Below are positions 8,447 through 17,492 of a stretch of DNA of 25,375 bases, one piece after another. This DNA is from Emiliania huxleyi CCMP1516. Taxonomy: Eukaryota; Haptophyta; Isochrysidales; Noelaerhabdaceae. The translations under genes and the position numbers were made by a program. Within the stretch, counting starts at the first letter, position 1; the number at the start of each line of letters is the position of its first letter. The DNA lies in contig NW_005200722.1 in NCBI RefSeq assembly GCF_000372725.1, positions 1 through 25,375 of the forward strand. Direction: 5' to 3'. Below the pieces are notes generated by a model. The model did not search any database, had not been told where the DNA came from, and saw nothing but the letters and a program-made list of their open reading frames with translations.

Positions 8447-9668
8447 AGGGGGGGCGAGGGGGGGTGACCGCTGCGGGGTGGGGGGGGGGGGGGGGGGGGG
8501 GCGGTGCGAGTGGGTGAATGGTGGAGGGGGGTGGGCGGGGGGGGGAGGGGGGGGGGGGATAGGGGGGGGGATCCGGGGCGATATAGGTGGGGGGGGGGCG
8601 GGGAGGCTGGGGAGGGGGGGTTGGGGGGGGGGTGCGGGGTCGGGGGTCCAGGCACGGGGAGGGGGGGGGGGGGGGCAGGGGGGCGAAGGGGGACGCGGAC
8701 GCGGTGGCTGGGCGGAATAGGTGGAGGCGGTGGGGGGGGCTGGGCCGGGGGGCGGAGGGGGGGGGGAGGCGGTGGTTTAGTGGTGAGCCCCACGGCCCAA
8801 AGTGGGGGAAAAAGAAAAAAAAAGGGGAGGGGGGCCCCTGTTCCGACGCAAAGGTCCTCGCCGCTCCTGCCGCGAGCAGCGACCAGAGGAGAGGAGGCGG
8901 CTGCTGCGTGCTGTCCAGCAGCAGGCTGCCCTGCAGCGCGCCAAGGAGCGACGCGGTGGCGGAGGCGGCGGAGGCGGCGAGAACGGCGGATGCGGCGTCG
9001 GCGATGGCGGAGGAGTCGGCGGGGGCGGGGGAGGCTGGCAAGGACAACGAGTCTGCCACTCGGTCTGCGGGCAGGGCATCCCACCCGCCCGGAGAGTCGC
9101 TCCAGACCCCGACGCCGCCGAGGAGCGGCGGGAGCGGCTCGGGCCACGCCCACGCAGGCGCCCCCGCACCCCAGCCCGCCCCGTCGCCCAAGCTGAAGAG
9201 GGAGGGCAGGCTAGAGGGCAGCCCGGGGGCGGAGGAGGGGGGCGCAGCGGCGTCGCCAAACGCGGCGGTCGCGGCGAGCGAGCCTGCGGGCGGGTCTGCG
9301 GCCGATGCGGCGTCCGCGCCGCCGCTGATCGCCCCCCACGCCGCCTCTCCCTCTCCGCCGCAAGCCCCCTCACCGTCAAGCCGCTCGAGAGCCGAGTCAA
9401 GCCGCAGCAGGCCGCCGTTTGGCACGGCGGAGGAGGGGGAGAGGAGGGGCGCCTCCTCTCGGGCGCAGTAGAAGGACGACTTTGTCGACGGGCCGCCCCG
9501 AACCCGCTTCGCCGCCGCGGCGTCCGCCAGCTTGAGCCAGTCCGGGTGCGTCTTCCGCGCGTGCTTTCGCGCGGCGTCAGTGCTCCCGTAGCTGCGGAGG
9601 CACCCCGGGAACTTGCAGCGGAAGATGGTGCCGGTCGCCGCCTCTTCGGCGGGGAAGGGGTCGCACAT
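7860..9668 (-). CDS. C2H2 zinc-finger protein, interrupted by a poly-C low-complexity tract
   Basis: The minus-strand frame starts at an ATG at 9666-9668, with an in-frame TGA 48 nt upstream, and stops at 7860-7862 (602 codons). A single C2H2 finger is at residues ~18-38: Cys-X4-Cys-X12-His-X4-His in FRCKFPGC...RKHARKTH, followed by PDWLKL. The finger predicts nucleic-acid binding, so a nuclear transcription-factor-like role is likely. Residues ~100-290 are Ala/Ser/Pro-rich, as in disordered activation regions. From about 300 to 480 the frame crosses long C homopolymers (about 8250-8790) and is almost pure proline; that part may be an intron or a sequencing or assembly artefact. Normal-looking protein resumes after it (FALHASYDSLPPLGEEGGE...) in the same frame, which suggests both ends belong to one gene. 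Confidence 0.65.
8250..8790 (+). repeat. Extreme poly-G low-complexity tract
   Basis: About 540 bp made almost entirely of G runs broken by single A, T or C bases, with a purine-rich border at 8803-8834 (gggggaaaaagaaaaaaaaagggg). On the minus strand it is a giant polypyrimidine tract. Run lengths are unlikely to be reliable. It could be an expanded G-rich repeat, an intron with a very long polypyrimidine tract, or low-quality assembly. Confidence 0.85.
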
Positions 9669-10392
9669 GAGTGCGGCTTGCCGGGGCCGGCAGCGCGTGT
9701 GCCGCGCTGCCGGCGCTCAGAGCTGGGACCCGAATTCTTTTTCGCCGTACGGCGCGAAGCGCTGCGCCGGAGCCGCCCTCCAAGAAGGCGCGCTCGAGCT
9801 GATCGCCAGAGGCGACGCGACCAGTGCCCGAGACGTGTGCGGCAGCCGCGCTCTCTGCGGCCACGGCGTCGCACGCACCGCCGCTGCGCGCCGCTCCTCA
9901 TGAGCCCAGCGGTGGTTGCTACTCGAGTACTTCCATTAGCTGCAGAAGTTCAGAGTGAGCAACGTTCGGCCACACCCGCCCTCGCCGCCCCGCCACCACC
10001 GCGGGCCGCCAGACTGCAGACAATCAATGTTGATACTAATACTCTAATAGATGAGGGCGCCATTCATTCATCGGATGGCGCCTCGACCCTCGTCGGGAGG
10101 AAATAAAATTAGTAGTACCAACAAAAAACGGAGTCGTAGACGTGGATCGACCGAACCGATGAGCGATGTAACAACGGCTCCTCGCTGCGCTGTCCGGTGC
10201 AGGCTGTGCAGCGAGAAAAACCCGCCGCAAAACATCGATTGCGGTTTTCCCGCGTCCCAGAGCTCAAAGAGTATAAGTAAGGTCGAGGCTCGAGGGCCAC
10301 ATTCGTTGTGTCTATTTATTAAATAGTATATGATAAAGAATTTTGGCACCCCCCTGCGCCCTGGTTTCCATGTGATTTCTTCTCTACGCTGT
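9669..10392. other. Intergenic between the zinc-finger and ankyrin-U-box genes
   Basis: The left part should contain the 5' region of the zinc-finger gene (minus strand). The right part (10020-10390) drops in GC, contains an AT-rich stretch at 10310-10345 (TTTATTAAATAGTATATG), and should hold the 3' end of the ankyrin-U-box transcript. I recognised no gene. Confidence 0.5.
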
Positions 10393-12549
10393 CTACCGCC
10401 CTGGATGCGCCTCTCGCCACTCTCGAATCTGACGGCGCAGGATGTGACTGGGGAAGAGCCGAGTGAGCTCGAGCTCCTCGCCCGTCATCGGGCTCGTCGA
10501 CTTGGTCGCGAGCCAGCGCTCGATCGCCGACCGCTCATAGGCATGCCCGTCCGCCGCCAGCACCGGGTCGCTCATGAGCTCGGTCGTGATCGGGCAGATG
10601 AAGTCGGCCGGCGGCTCCTCCTCCCTCGGAGCCGGCGACTCTGCAGCCAAAGAGGACGACCCTTGCTCCTCCGCCGCCCGCCTCTCCTCCACCAGCCTCG
10701 CGCTCTCCTCGAGCGCCGCCGCCAACTCCGCCTCCTCTCCCGTCGCCAGCGCTGCCTCATCCTCGGGCTCCTGCGATGGCCCAGCGCCGCCCCCGCCGCC
10801 CTTCTTCTTCTTCTTCTTCTTCTTCCCCTTCTTGCTCTCCTTGGTGCGCTCCCCCGCCTCCTTCTCCGCCTCCTCCCCCGCAAGTAGCGCCTCGGCATGC
10901 CGCGTCGCCTCCGCCTCCGCCGCCGCTCTCACCGCCTCCCTCATCTCCGCCTCCGCCGCCGCCTCCGCCGCCGCGTGCTCCTCGAGGGCGCGCACGCACT
11001 CGGCGTGGCCAGTCTCCTTGGCATGCTGCAGCGCTGTCTTGCCGCTTTCAGAGCGCAGCTTCGTATCCGCGCCCGCCCGCAGCAGGCGGAGCACGACGGC
11101 GGGGTGGCCTTGGTCGGCGGCGCCCATCAGCGCGGTGCCGCCGACGCTGTCCTGCAGGTTGACCTCCACGCCGCGCTGAAGCAGCAAGTCGACCACCCGC
11201 TCGTGGCCGCTGTAAGCGGCGAGCATCAGCGCGGCGACGCCGCGGCTGTTCTGCTGGTTGACCTCCGCGCCGGGCTGCAGCAGCAGCTCGACCACCCGCT
11301 CGTGGCCTTTGCCGGCGGCGCCCATCAGCGCGGTCTCGCCGCTGTTGGTCTGCAGGTTGACCTGAGCGCCGCGCTGCAGCAGCAGATCGACCACCCGCTC
11401 GTGGCCCTGCTGGGCGGCGCCCATCAGCGCGGTGCCGCCACTAATGCTCTGCATGTCGATTTCTGCGCCGCGCTGCAGCAGCAGATCGACCACCCGCTCG
11501 TGGCCGCTGCTGGCGGCGAGCATCACCGCGGTGATGCCGCTCACATTGCCTGCCCCGCCAGTCGCGTTGACCCTCCCGCCACTGTCGAGCCACGCCAGCA
11601 GCGCCGCCTCGTCGCCTTGGAGAGCTGCTGTCGCAGCCTCTTCGGGAAGGCTGCCCAGCGAGCTAGAAGAGGCCGCCGCACTCCCTCCCGCCGCCGCCTC
11701 GCCCGAGGAAGCGCCGCCCGCCCCTCTCGCCGCCGCCTCGCGCTGGATCGCAGTCACCTTCGCGACGTGCTGCCGGAAGGCCTCGACGCACGCGGCGTGG
11801 CCATTCTCTTTGGCAAACTGCAGCGCGGACTTGCCGTCCTCAGAGCGCAGCGCCGCGTCTGCGCCCGCACGCAGCAGGCGGAGCACGATTGCGGGGTGGC
11901 CTTGGCTGGCGGCGTATGTCAGCGCGGTGATGCCTTTGCTGTCCTGCGAGTTGACCTCCGCACCGTGCTGCAGCAGCAACTCGATCACCCGCTCGCGGCC
12001 GTTGGCGGCGGCGAGCATCAGCGCGGTGATGCCGTTGCTGTTCTGCAGGTTGAGCTCAGCGCCTCGCTGCAGCAGCAGCTCGACCACCCGCTCGTGACCC
12101 TCATGGGCGGCGGCAATCAGCGCGGTGCCGCCGTTGCTGCTCTGTAGGTTGATCCCCGCGCCTCGCTGAAGCAGCAGCTCGACCATCCGCTCGTGGCCCT
12201 CCTGGACGGCGAGCATCAGCGCGGTGCCGCCGTCGCTGGTCTGCAAGTTGATCTCCGCGCCGCGCTGCAGCAGCAACTCGACAACCCGCTCGTATCCCTC
12301 ATGGGCGGCGGCAATCAGCGCGGTGCCGCCGCTGCTGCTCTGTAGGTTGATCTCCGCGCCTCGCTGAAGCAGCAGCTCGACCATCCGCTCGTGGCCCTTG
12401 CCGGCGGACAGCATCAGCACGGTGACACCGCTCACATTGCCTACCCCGCCAGTCGCGTTGACCTGCCCGTCGCTGTCAAGCCACGCCAGCAGCGCCGCCT
12501 CGTCGCCTCGCCCAGCCGCATCGGTGACTTCGTCGGGAAGGCTGCCCAT
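10393..12549 (-). CDS. Ankyrin-repeat / U-box protein, candidate E3 ubiquitin ligase
   Basis: A single open frame of 718 codons from an ATG at 12547-12549. About thirteen 33-residue ankyrin repeats form two blocks, starting near residues 41, 74, 107, 140, 173, 206, 239 and 338, 371, 404, 437, 470, 503. Each block is preceded by the same cap (LGSLP..., GDEAALLAWLDS, NATGG.GNVSG), so the whole module has been duplicated. Residues ~523-645 are a charged Ala/Glu helix with a Lys run (573-583, possible NLS) and a ubiquitin-interacting-motif-like stretch (604-622). The C-terminus (647-718) is a clear U-box: DFICPITTELMSDPVLAADGH followed by YERSAIERWL and the SPMTG segment. U-box proteins recruit E2 enzymes and ubiquitinate clients; the ankyrin blocks would select the client. 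No intron is needed. Confidence 0.9.
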   Translation of the reverse strand: MGSLPDEVTDAAGRGDEAALLAWLDSDGQVNATGGVGNVSGVTVLMLSAGKGHERMVELLLQRGAEINLQSSSGGTALIAAAHEGYERVVELLLQRGAEINLQTSDGGTALMLAVQEGHERMVELLLQRGAGINLQSSNGGTALIAAAHEGHERVVELLLQRGAELNLQNSNGITALMLAAANGRERVIELLLQHGAEVNSQDSKGITALTYAASQGHPAIVLRLLRAGADAALRSEDGKSALQFAKENGHAACVEAFRQHVAKVTAIQREAAARGAGGASSGEAAAGGSAAASSSSLGSLPEEAATAALQGDEAALLAWLDSGGRVNATGGAGNVSGITAVMLAASSGHERVVDLLLQRGAEIDMQSISGGTALMGAAQQGHERVVDLLLQRGAQVNLQTNSGETALMGAAGKGHERVVELLLQPGAEVNQQNSRGVAALMLAAYSGHERVVDLLLQRGVEVNLQDSVGGTALMGAADQGHPAVVLRLLRAGADTKLRSESGKTALQHAKETGHAECVRALEEHAAAEAAAEAEMREAVRAAAEAEATRHAEALLAGEEAEKEAGERTKESKKGKKKKKKKKGGGGGAGPSQEPEDEAALATGEEAELAAALEESARLVEERRAAEEQGSSSLAAESPAPREEEPPADFICPITTELMSDPVLAADGHAYERSAIERWLATKSTSPMTGEELELTRLFPSHILRRQIREWREAHPGR

Positions 12550-12876
12550 TGACAGCCCCTGAGCTCTATTCCTGGGTTCGGACCTTTTGCGGGGTATGGT
12601 ACGATCTAACCCCCTCCCCCCCCCGCCCCACCACCAGCCGCCTTAGTTACTGCTAGACTCCAGGAGCAGCTGGCGCTCGCTGCCTCCCTCCACAGATGGA
12701 GATGTTTACCTTACCAATCTTCACCTTCCAATCAGTCAATCAGCCCGCGACTAGCACGCGGACCGCGGTTTGCCCGGGCCCTATATTTTGTGCCTTCAGC
12801 ACAGCCCTTCGCCCGCGAGGTCTCTGTGAGCTGAAGAACGGGTGGTACCTGTATGTAACCGTTGCCGGAAGCAGCA
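12550..12876. promoter_or_regulatory. Bidirectional promoter region of a divergent gene pair
   Basis: A 327-bp gap separates the ATG of the ankyrin-U-box gene (-) from the ATG of the four-TM gene (+). It contains a C-run at 12609-12625. No TATA box is obvious. Promoter activity is inferred only from the head-to-head arrangement. Confidence 0.4.
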
Positions 12877-14293
12877 ATGGTGTCCCGTCTCAAGCCCATC
12901 GCCCGCTCGCGGGTCGGCCCGGACCCGGACGAGGATCCCAGCATCATCCCGTTTAGCCCTCCTCCGATGCCGGCCAGCATGCAAGCGCCGCTGCCACCGC
13001 TGCCTCCGCTCGGTAGATCCTCCACTGCTCCTGCCTCCACCGTCGCCGCTGCTGCAGTGCCACCACCACCAGAACCAGAGGCAGTGGCGCGACTCGCAGG
13101 CGGTGCAGCCTTACAATACACCCGCAGAGGAGGCGTCCGCAGGGAACCTGGCTGCTGCTCGACGTTTTGCAGAGGGCTCTGGGCGAGCTTCTCGACCGCT
13201 CCTCCGGGTCCATTCCCGCTCTCAACGTTTCTGGCGCTGATGATCGCCGTCGGGGGGGCGGTGCTCACCCTCTACGCCGCGCGCGATATCTACTTCGCCC
13301 TCGACGAGCCCTCCTCCCTCATCGCCCCAATCGCCATCGCCCTCTGCGTGATTGCAATCGTCGGCCCTCTACTGACTTGCGGCTACGGCTGCTTCTCTCG
13401 CCGCACGTACCTCGCATCGACTCCGTACTCCTCTGGCGTATACGCGAGGCGCAGCCCGTCGGGAAGCTCGACGGTGGAGGCTCTCAAGGCGGTGGAAGGA
13501 GACGACGAGAGCGGGAGGCTCTCGCCGAGGTCCCACTACCTCAAGGACCCAAGCAATGACCCGGCGCTGCGGGGCGGCGGCGACGCGATTACGCCGGGGG
13601 AGAGGAGAGGCTGCAGCAGCTGTGGTGGCTGCGCCAGAGAGGCCGTGTACGTGCTCTTCCTCGCAATGTTACACCTCCTCACCATTGGCGCCGTCGTGAT
13701 TGGCGTGGCGGCGCTTCTCACTGCCGGTGCCGCAATACTTCCAACACACCCAGCACAAAGGGCGCCTTCGACGTCTCACCCCCCTCGCTGCCACGCCCGC
13801 AGGCACAGGATATGCCGTCTCGCTATCGGGCCACGACGGCTGCGACGCCCTCGGCGACGCCTTTGACAGCCTCGATGGACTCTCTGCAGTCGTGAACCCT
13901 TCACTGTCCGGTGCGTTTGGTGCGGCGGACGGCAACGGCACCCTCGCTGTCGTGCAACCTCTCTGTGAGGCGGTGGGGGCAGTGGAGGCTGGCGACGGGC
14001 TCGCGGAGTGCGCGTTGCTGGATGCGGGCATCGGCATCGCCGCATGGGTTCTCAGCCTCTGGCCCCTGCAGTGGGACGGCCTTGATGACCTCGCTCACGA
14101 GATCGGTGGCGCCTGCGCCACCCTGTCGACGTCGCTAGCCTCATTCTCCTACTCGCGCTATTTGATGCTGGGGCGGGCGCACCGGCTCAAGCGGGAGCGG
14201 GCGGCGCGAGAGCAGGACGCGGCGGCCGTGTCGATCCAAAAGCACGTGCGTGGGAGGTGGTCGAGACGGGGCGGCGCCGCTGATGTGCCGTGA
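12877..14293 (+). CDS. Four-TM, tetraspanin-like-topology membrane protein with C-terminal IQ motif
   Basis: Exon 1 is 12877-13726 and exon 2 is 13803-14293. They are joined by a 76-nt phase-1 intron (donor GCCG|GTGCCG, acceptor CCGCAG|GCACAG) that moves the frame exactly as needed, giving 446 residues. The N-terminus (1-110) is Pro/Ala-rich and cytosolic-looking. Hydrophobic segments lie at about 113-135, 148-169, 257-282 and 353-374; a Ser-rich, Cys-containing loop joins TM2 and TM3, and a ~70-residue Gly/Asp-rich loop with an N-G-T sequon joins TM3 and TM4. That topology resembles tetraspanins, but I do not see the diagnostic CCG motif. The tail holds SIQKHVRGRWSRR (427-439), a match to IQxxxRGxxxR, so calmodulin or EF-hand light-chain binding is likely. 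The start is the first in-frame ATG. Confidence 0.7.
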
Positions 14294-14437
14294 TGGACAC
14301 CTCCCTCTCTTGGGCTCGCGTACGTCTGTCAGTCGGTCTGAGTTTTTCATAAGTCTATCAGACAAGTGAGCCGGCCCGAGCCCCCCCAGTCATCGCCCCA
14401 CTGTCTCTCGAATTGCCCACGTCGATCACGCCCCCGC

Positions 14438-14444
14438 TATAAAT
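14438..14444 (+). promoter_or_regulatory. TATA-box-like element upstream of the BTB gene
   Basis: TATAAAT in otherwise GC-rich DNA, about 310 bp upstream of the conserved BTB core. An ATG overlapping it opens a three-codon ORF (ATGCGCGCGTGA), which would matter only if transcription starts further upstream. Confidence 0.4.
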
Positions 14445-14496
14445 GCGCGCGTGACGGGGGCCGGCGGGCGCCCCACCTGAGATTAACCTCTCGCTC

Positions 14497-14795
14497 GCCG
14501 CCGTCCGCCTCGCCATCTCCGCCACCGCCGTCCGCATCTCCGTCGCTCCCCCGCCGCCGCCGCCTCGCCGTCGCCGCCGCCTCCCTCCGCCTCACCGTCG
14601 CCGCCACCGCCGTCGGCCTCGCCATCCCCGCCGCCTCTTTCTCCTGGCCAGATGGCCCCACCAGTCTGCTCTCTCCGCCGTTGCCGCCGTCGCCGCCGCC
14701 GCCCTCTGCCCCGCCGTCGCCGCCGCCGCCGTCCGCGTCGCCCTCGCTGCCGCCTCCCTCGACCTCACTGTCACCGCCGCCGCCGTCCGCCTCGA
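14497..14795 (+). repeat. CCG/GTC-rich degenerate minisatellite
   Basis: Variants of GCCGCCGTCCGCCTC recur across about 300 bp. The run enters the first codons of the BTB domain. In the frame of the BTB protein it reads as Ala/Val/Arg-rich peptide, in another frame as Pro/Ser-rich. Confidence 0.7.
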
Positions 14796-15291
14796 GCACG
14801 TGAGCAAGAACAACCTCTGCGTGCGGTCCGTGTTCTTTCGGACGATGTTTGGCATCGGCATGAAGGAGCGCGACGCCGCCGAGGTCACGGTGCTCGAAAC
14901 GGACCTCGCCAGCTTCACCGCCCTAGTCCGCTACCTCCTCACCGACCAGCTCGACCTCGGCGAGGGGGAGGGCGAGCAGGCGCGGCGCGCGCTCGACCTG
15001 CGGCAGCTGGCGCATAAGTACCAGGTGCCGCGCCTCGAGCTGCTCTGCGCGCAGGCGCTGCAGGAGAGCGTCGGGCCGGCGACCGCCGTGCCGCTGCTCG
15101 AGGCGGCGCACACGACGGGCGACGGGCGGCTCCTCGCGCAGTGCCGCCGCTTCGTGGCCGACCACGCCGCCGAGGTGCGCGCGAGCGGCGGCGTGGAGCA
15201 GCTTCGCGACCTCGGCGTGGCCAAGGGGCTGCTCGGCGACGCGCTCGACCAGGTGGCGGAGCTGCAGAAGGGGCGCACGGCGGCCGCCTGA
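14755..15291 (+). CDS. BTB/POZ domain protein, N-terminus unresolved
   Basis: The frame stops at 15289-15291. The BTB signature is clear: DLTVTAAAVRLEHV, then LCVRSVFFRTMF and MKE, then a β/α segment ending VRYLLTDQLDL, followed by LRQLAHKYQVPRLELLCAQAL and a BACK-like helical tail (to GRTAAA). BTB domains mediate dimerisation and often recruit Cullin-3 E3 ligases. The frame is open back to a TGA at 14452-14454 but has no ATG. The first GTG (14800) would cut the first strand of the domain, so an upstream exon, a non-ATG start or a frameshift in the GC-rich repeat must supply the start. I list the part supported by domain similarity. Confidence 0.75.
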   Translation, partial: SLDLTVTAAAVRLEHVSKNNLCVRSVFFRTMFGIGMKERDAAEVTVLETDLASFTALVRYLLTDQLDLGEGEGEQARRALDLRQLAHKYQVPRLELLCAQALQESVGPATAVPLLEAAHTTGDGRLLAQCRRFVADHAAEVRASGGVEQLRDLGVAKGLLGDALDQVAELQKGRTAAA

Positions 15292-15833
15292 CGCGCCCGC
15301 GTGGAGAGTGGCCGAGGCTGAGCATTGACGCGCGTCACTGTGAGGGTTGGGGGAGCTCAGCCATGCGGATCAACAGACTGAGTATACACGTGCGTGTTTG
15401 TAACTGCATCATGCGGTACAAAGAGCTGACGGCTCGACTTGGTGGATTTGAGGAGAGGCGAGAGTGGGACACTTTTTGGTGGAGTCCCAAAGCAGCGGCG
15501 AGGGATGCGTCCTGTCGGGCGCGAGGCACACCGCCGCACGGGCGCCGGCGTAAGCCGCGCGGCGGCAGGCCTTCCGGCGCCTTGCTTCCACGAGCGGTTG
15601 CGCGACAAGCACGGGAAGCGGCCGCGGCCGACGCGGAGCTTCCACAGGAAGACGGGGCCGGTCGAGCTGTACTAGCTGACCGTGATGGCAGCCCTGCCGG
15701 AGACTAGAGTCCTGCACGTCGCGTGCATGTCGCGGTCTCCCCTTTCAGATCCTTTCCCGTTTGTAAATACACAAGATACTCGAAAGATACAGCATGCAAC
15801 CAACGGAACCGGTACGCGGCCCACTACACTGCA

Positions 15834-15897
<64 letters not shown>

Positions 15898-15975
15898 CTC
15901 TCGCTCATGTACTGTTTTGTACTGCAGCCTGGACGTGGACCTTGCTTCTCAGCGAGTTCCTCTCCCCTCTCTCTC
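15292..15975. other. Intergenic with possible exon fragment
   Basis: It lies between the convergent BTB (+) and kinase (-) genes. A plus-strand frame ending at 15673-15675 closes with a basic, protein-like stretch (FHERLRDKHGKRPRPTRSFH), which may be an exon remnant, but no start or splice partner is visible. The right half contains a TC microsatellite. Confidence 0.4.
15836..15894 (+). repeat. (TC)n microsatellite
   Basis: About 29 uninterrupted CT/TC units, followed by a few interrupted ones up to about 15905. It lies 3' of the kinase gene on the minus strand. Confidence 0.98.
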
Positions 15976-17184
15976 TCATGCCACCTGCACCTCCAGCCAT
16001 CGAGCAGACATCAAGACGTGTGCGGGACGGAAGCCGCTCTCGAGAAGGGATGGCCGAGGATCCACGCGCCGCCGCTTGCGCGAGGTGTCGCTGCTGCCAA
16101 AGCCGCACGAACGCTCGGGCCGCCGCTCGACCTCCTCCTTGCTCATCTCCTCGCCCGTCCCTCCCTCCTCCAGCGCCGCGAGCGCCCAGAGCGCGCCGGC
16201 GTCCTCCACCCCCAGGCTCTCCGTATCGAGCGTCGCCAGGTACGAGTCGAGCGCGAGGCTCTCAAGGCCGTCACTGCTCTCGTCCGCCGCGCCAAAGCCG
16301 CCCCCGGCGCCCGTGCACCAGCCGTGGCGCCTCGCAACGCCGGCCGTCGGGCGACGCGCCGGATCCGCTTCGAGCAGCGCCTTTACTAGGCCGACCGCCT
16401 CTGCCGGCAGGCCCTCCACGTCCACCTCGACAGGAGCTATGCACTCGTGGTACGGGAAGGTGCCTGCGAGGAGCGTGTAGAGGACGACGCCACTGCTCCA
16501 CATGTCCGCCCGGAAGCCATCGTATCCGCAGCCGGCCGACACCTCGGGCGCGGCGTAGTTTTGCGAGCCGACAACCTCGGTGAGCAGAGTCGACCGGTCC
16601 CAGCCTCCTGCGTGCGCCGGATCGTACTGGTGTGCGAGGCCAAAGTCGATGAGCTTCACGGCGCCGCTCTCGGTGAGGAGCACGTTCTCGAGCTTGATGT
16701 CGCGGTGGGCGATGCCGCGCGAGTGACAGTGGCCGACGGCGTCGAGGAGCTCGCAAAAGATGCGGCGAGCGGTGTGCTCGGGCGGCAGCGGCAAGGAGCT
16801 GACGAGGTCAAAGAGCTCGCCGCCGGCGCACCGCTCCATCACGATGCAGTACAGAGCCGTGCCGACGCGCCCGTGGGCGAGCACTGAGATGACGCTGGGG
16901 TGGTCGAGCCGCTCGAGGCAGGCGCACTCGCGCACGATTTTGACCATCTCAGGCTTGGTCGCCTTGTGGTTCAGGACCTTGACGGCCACAGAGTCGTCGC
17001 CACGGACGGCGTATGTCGCGCCGAACGAACCAGACCCGAGCTTGCGCTGCCAGTCAATCTCGTAACCGGCGAAGGAAGTTGACGTGGAGGCCAAGGGAGC
17101 GCCCACGCCGGAGGAGTCGGGAGCTGCTGGCCGTCGCCGCCGCTCGGCGGTTGGCGGTGCAGAGAGGGTCGTGTGGGTGTTCAT
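15976..17184 (-). CDS. Serine/threonine protein kinase (CAMK/SnRK-like)
   Basis: The ATG at 17182-17184 gives 402 residues; the frame extends 17 codons further to a GTG, which I discount. The kinase domain is about 44-290: Gly loop GSGSFG (50-55), VAIK-type lysine K69, αC Glu ~86, HRDIKLEN (160-167), DFG (180-182), APE (212-214), DMWSSGVVLYTLLAGTFPY (from 227) and the RRPT arginine near 278. All catalytic residues are present, so it should be active. The activation segment is long (about 30 residues between DFG and APE). The C-terminus is acidic and then basic (RKRRRV, 369-374, possible NLS). The N-terminus is Pro/Arg-rich. The overall pattern fits the AMPK/SnRK/CHK1-like part of the CAMK group; the exact subfamily is unclear. 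It is divergent from the plus-strand genes to the right. Confidence 0.9.
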   Translation of the reverse strand: MNTHTTLSAPPTAERRRRPAAPDSSGVGAPLASTSTSFAGYEIDWQRKLGSGSFGATYAVRGDDSVAVKVLNHKATKPEMVKIVRECACLERLDHPSVISVLAHGRVGTALYCIVMERCAGGELFDLVSSLPLPPEHTARRIFCELLDAVGHCHSRGIAHRDIKLENVLLTESGAVKLIDFGLAHQYDPAHAGGWDRSTLLTEVVGSQNYAAPEVSAGCGYDGFRADMWSSGVVLYTLLAGTFPYHECIAPVEVDVEGLPAEAVGLVKALLEADPARRPTAGVARRHGWCTGAGGGFGAADESSDGLESLALDSYLATLDTESLGVEDAGALWALAALEEGGTGEEMSKEEVERRPERSCGFGSSDTSRKRRRVDPRPSLLESGFRPAHVLMSARWLEVQVA

Positions 17185-17300
17185 CGGGGCTGGATATCTG
17201 CTGGCAATAGAGCCGGGTGCTCGAGGGCGTCGCACTTTGTTGAGTCGCTAAGCAGGACGTTCACGAGCGTCTCACAGACTTGACCTGCTTCCTTTCATCC

Positions 17301-17492
17301 ATGTCACGCTCAACACTCCTTACTGTCCCATACGATGGGGATGCCGTCCTTGGCACTTCACAGTCGGCCATCAACGCAAGCGCCGACGGCGCCGACACTG
17401 ATGCTGCTGCCGCGCCACCGAGCGGCCTATCCACTGAGGGGGTGCTCGTCGGCGGCAACAAGAAGCAACTTCAGAAAATTCCAGTTCTTTGA
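17301..17492 (+). CDS. Small hypothetical ORF
   Basis: ATG at 17301 to TGA at 17492, 63 residues. The composition is less GC-driven than most shadow frames here: a Ser/Thr start (MSRSTLLTVPYDGDAVLG), an Ala/Asp middle and a basic end (GGNKKQLQKIPVL). No known domain. It could be a short protein, an upstream ORF or an orphan exon. No support beyond composition. Confidence 0.3.
   Translation: MSRSTLLTVPYDGDAVLGTSQSAINASADGADTDAAAAPPSGLSTEGVLVGGNKKQLQKIPVL

Noticed and set aside
8100..9471. Gly-rich plus-strand ORFs through the poly-G tract
   Set aside because: Poly-Gly from homopolymer G; no normal-looking sequence and conflicting frames.
10897..12147. Long plus-strand ORF opposite the ankyrin-U-box gene
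   Set aside because: Antisense shadow: it repeats with the ankyrin period and has no domain of its own, while the minus frame encodes clear ankyrin repeats and a U-box.
13700..14293. Independent gene starting at 13700 for the IQ-motif frame
   Set aside because: A 76-nt GT-AG intron joins it in phase to the upstream membrane-protein exon, and the start of the frame (before 13803) reads as unrelated basic peptide.
15141..15707. Plus-strand Arg-rich ORF overlapping the BTB gene end
   Set aside because: Out-of-frame shadow of the BTB coding region; only its last ~30 residues look protein-like and they lack an exon context.
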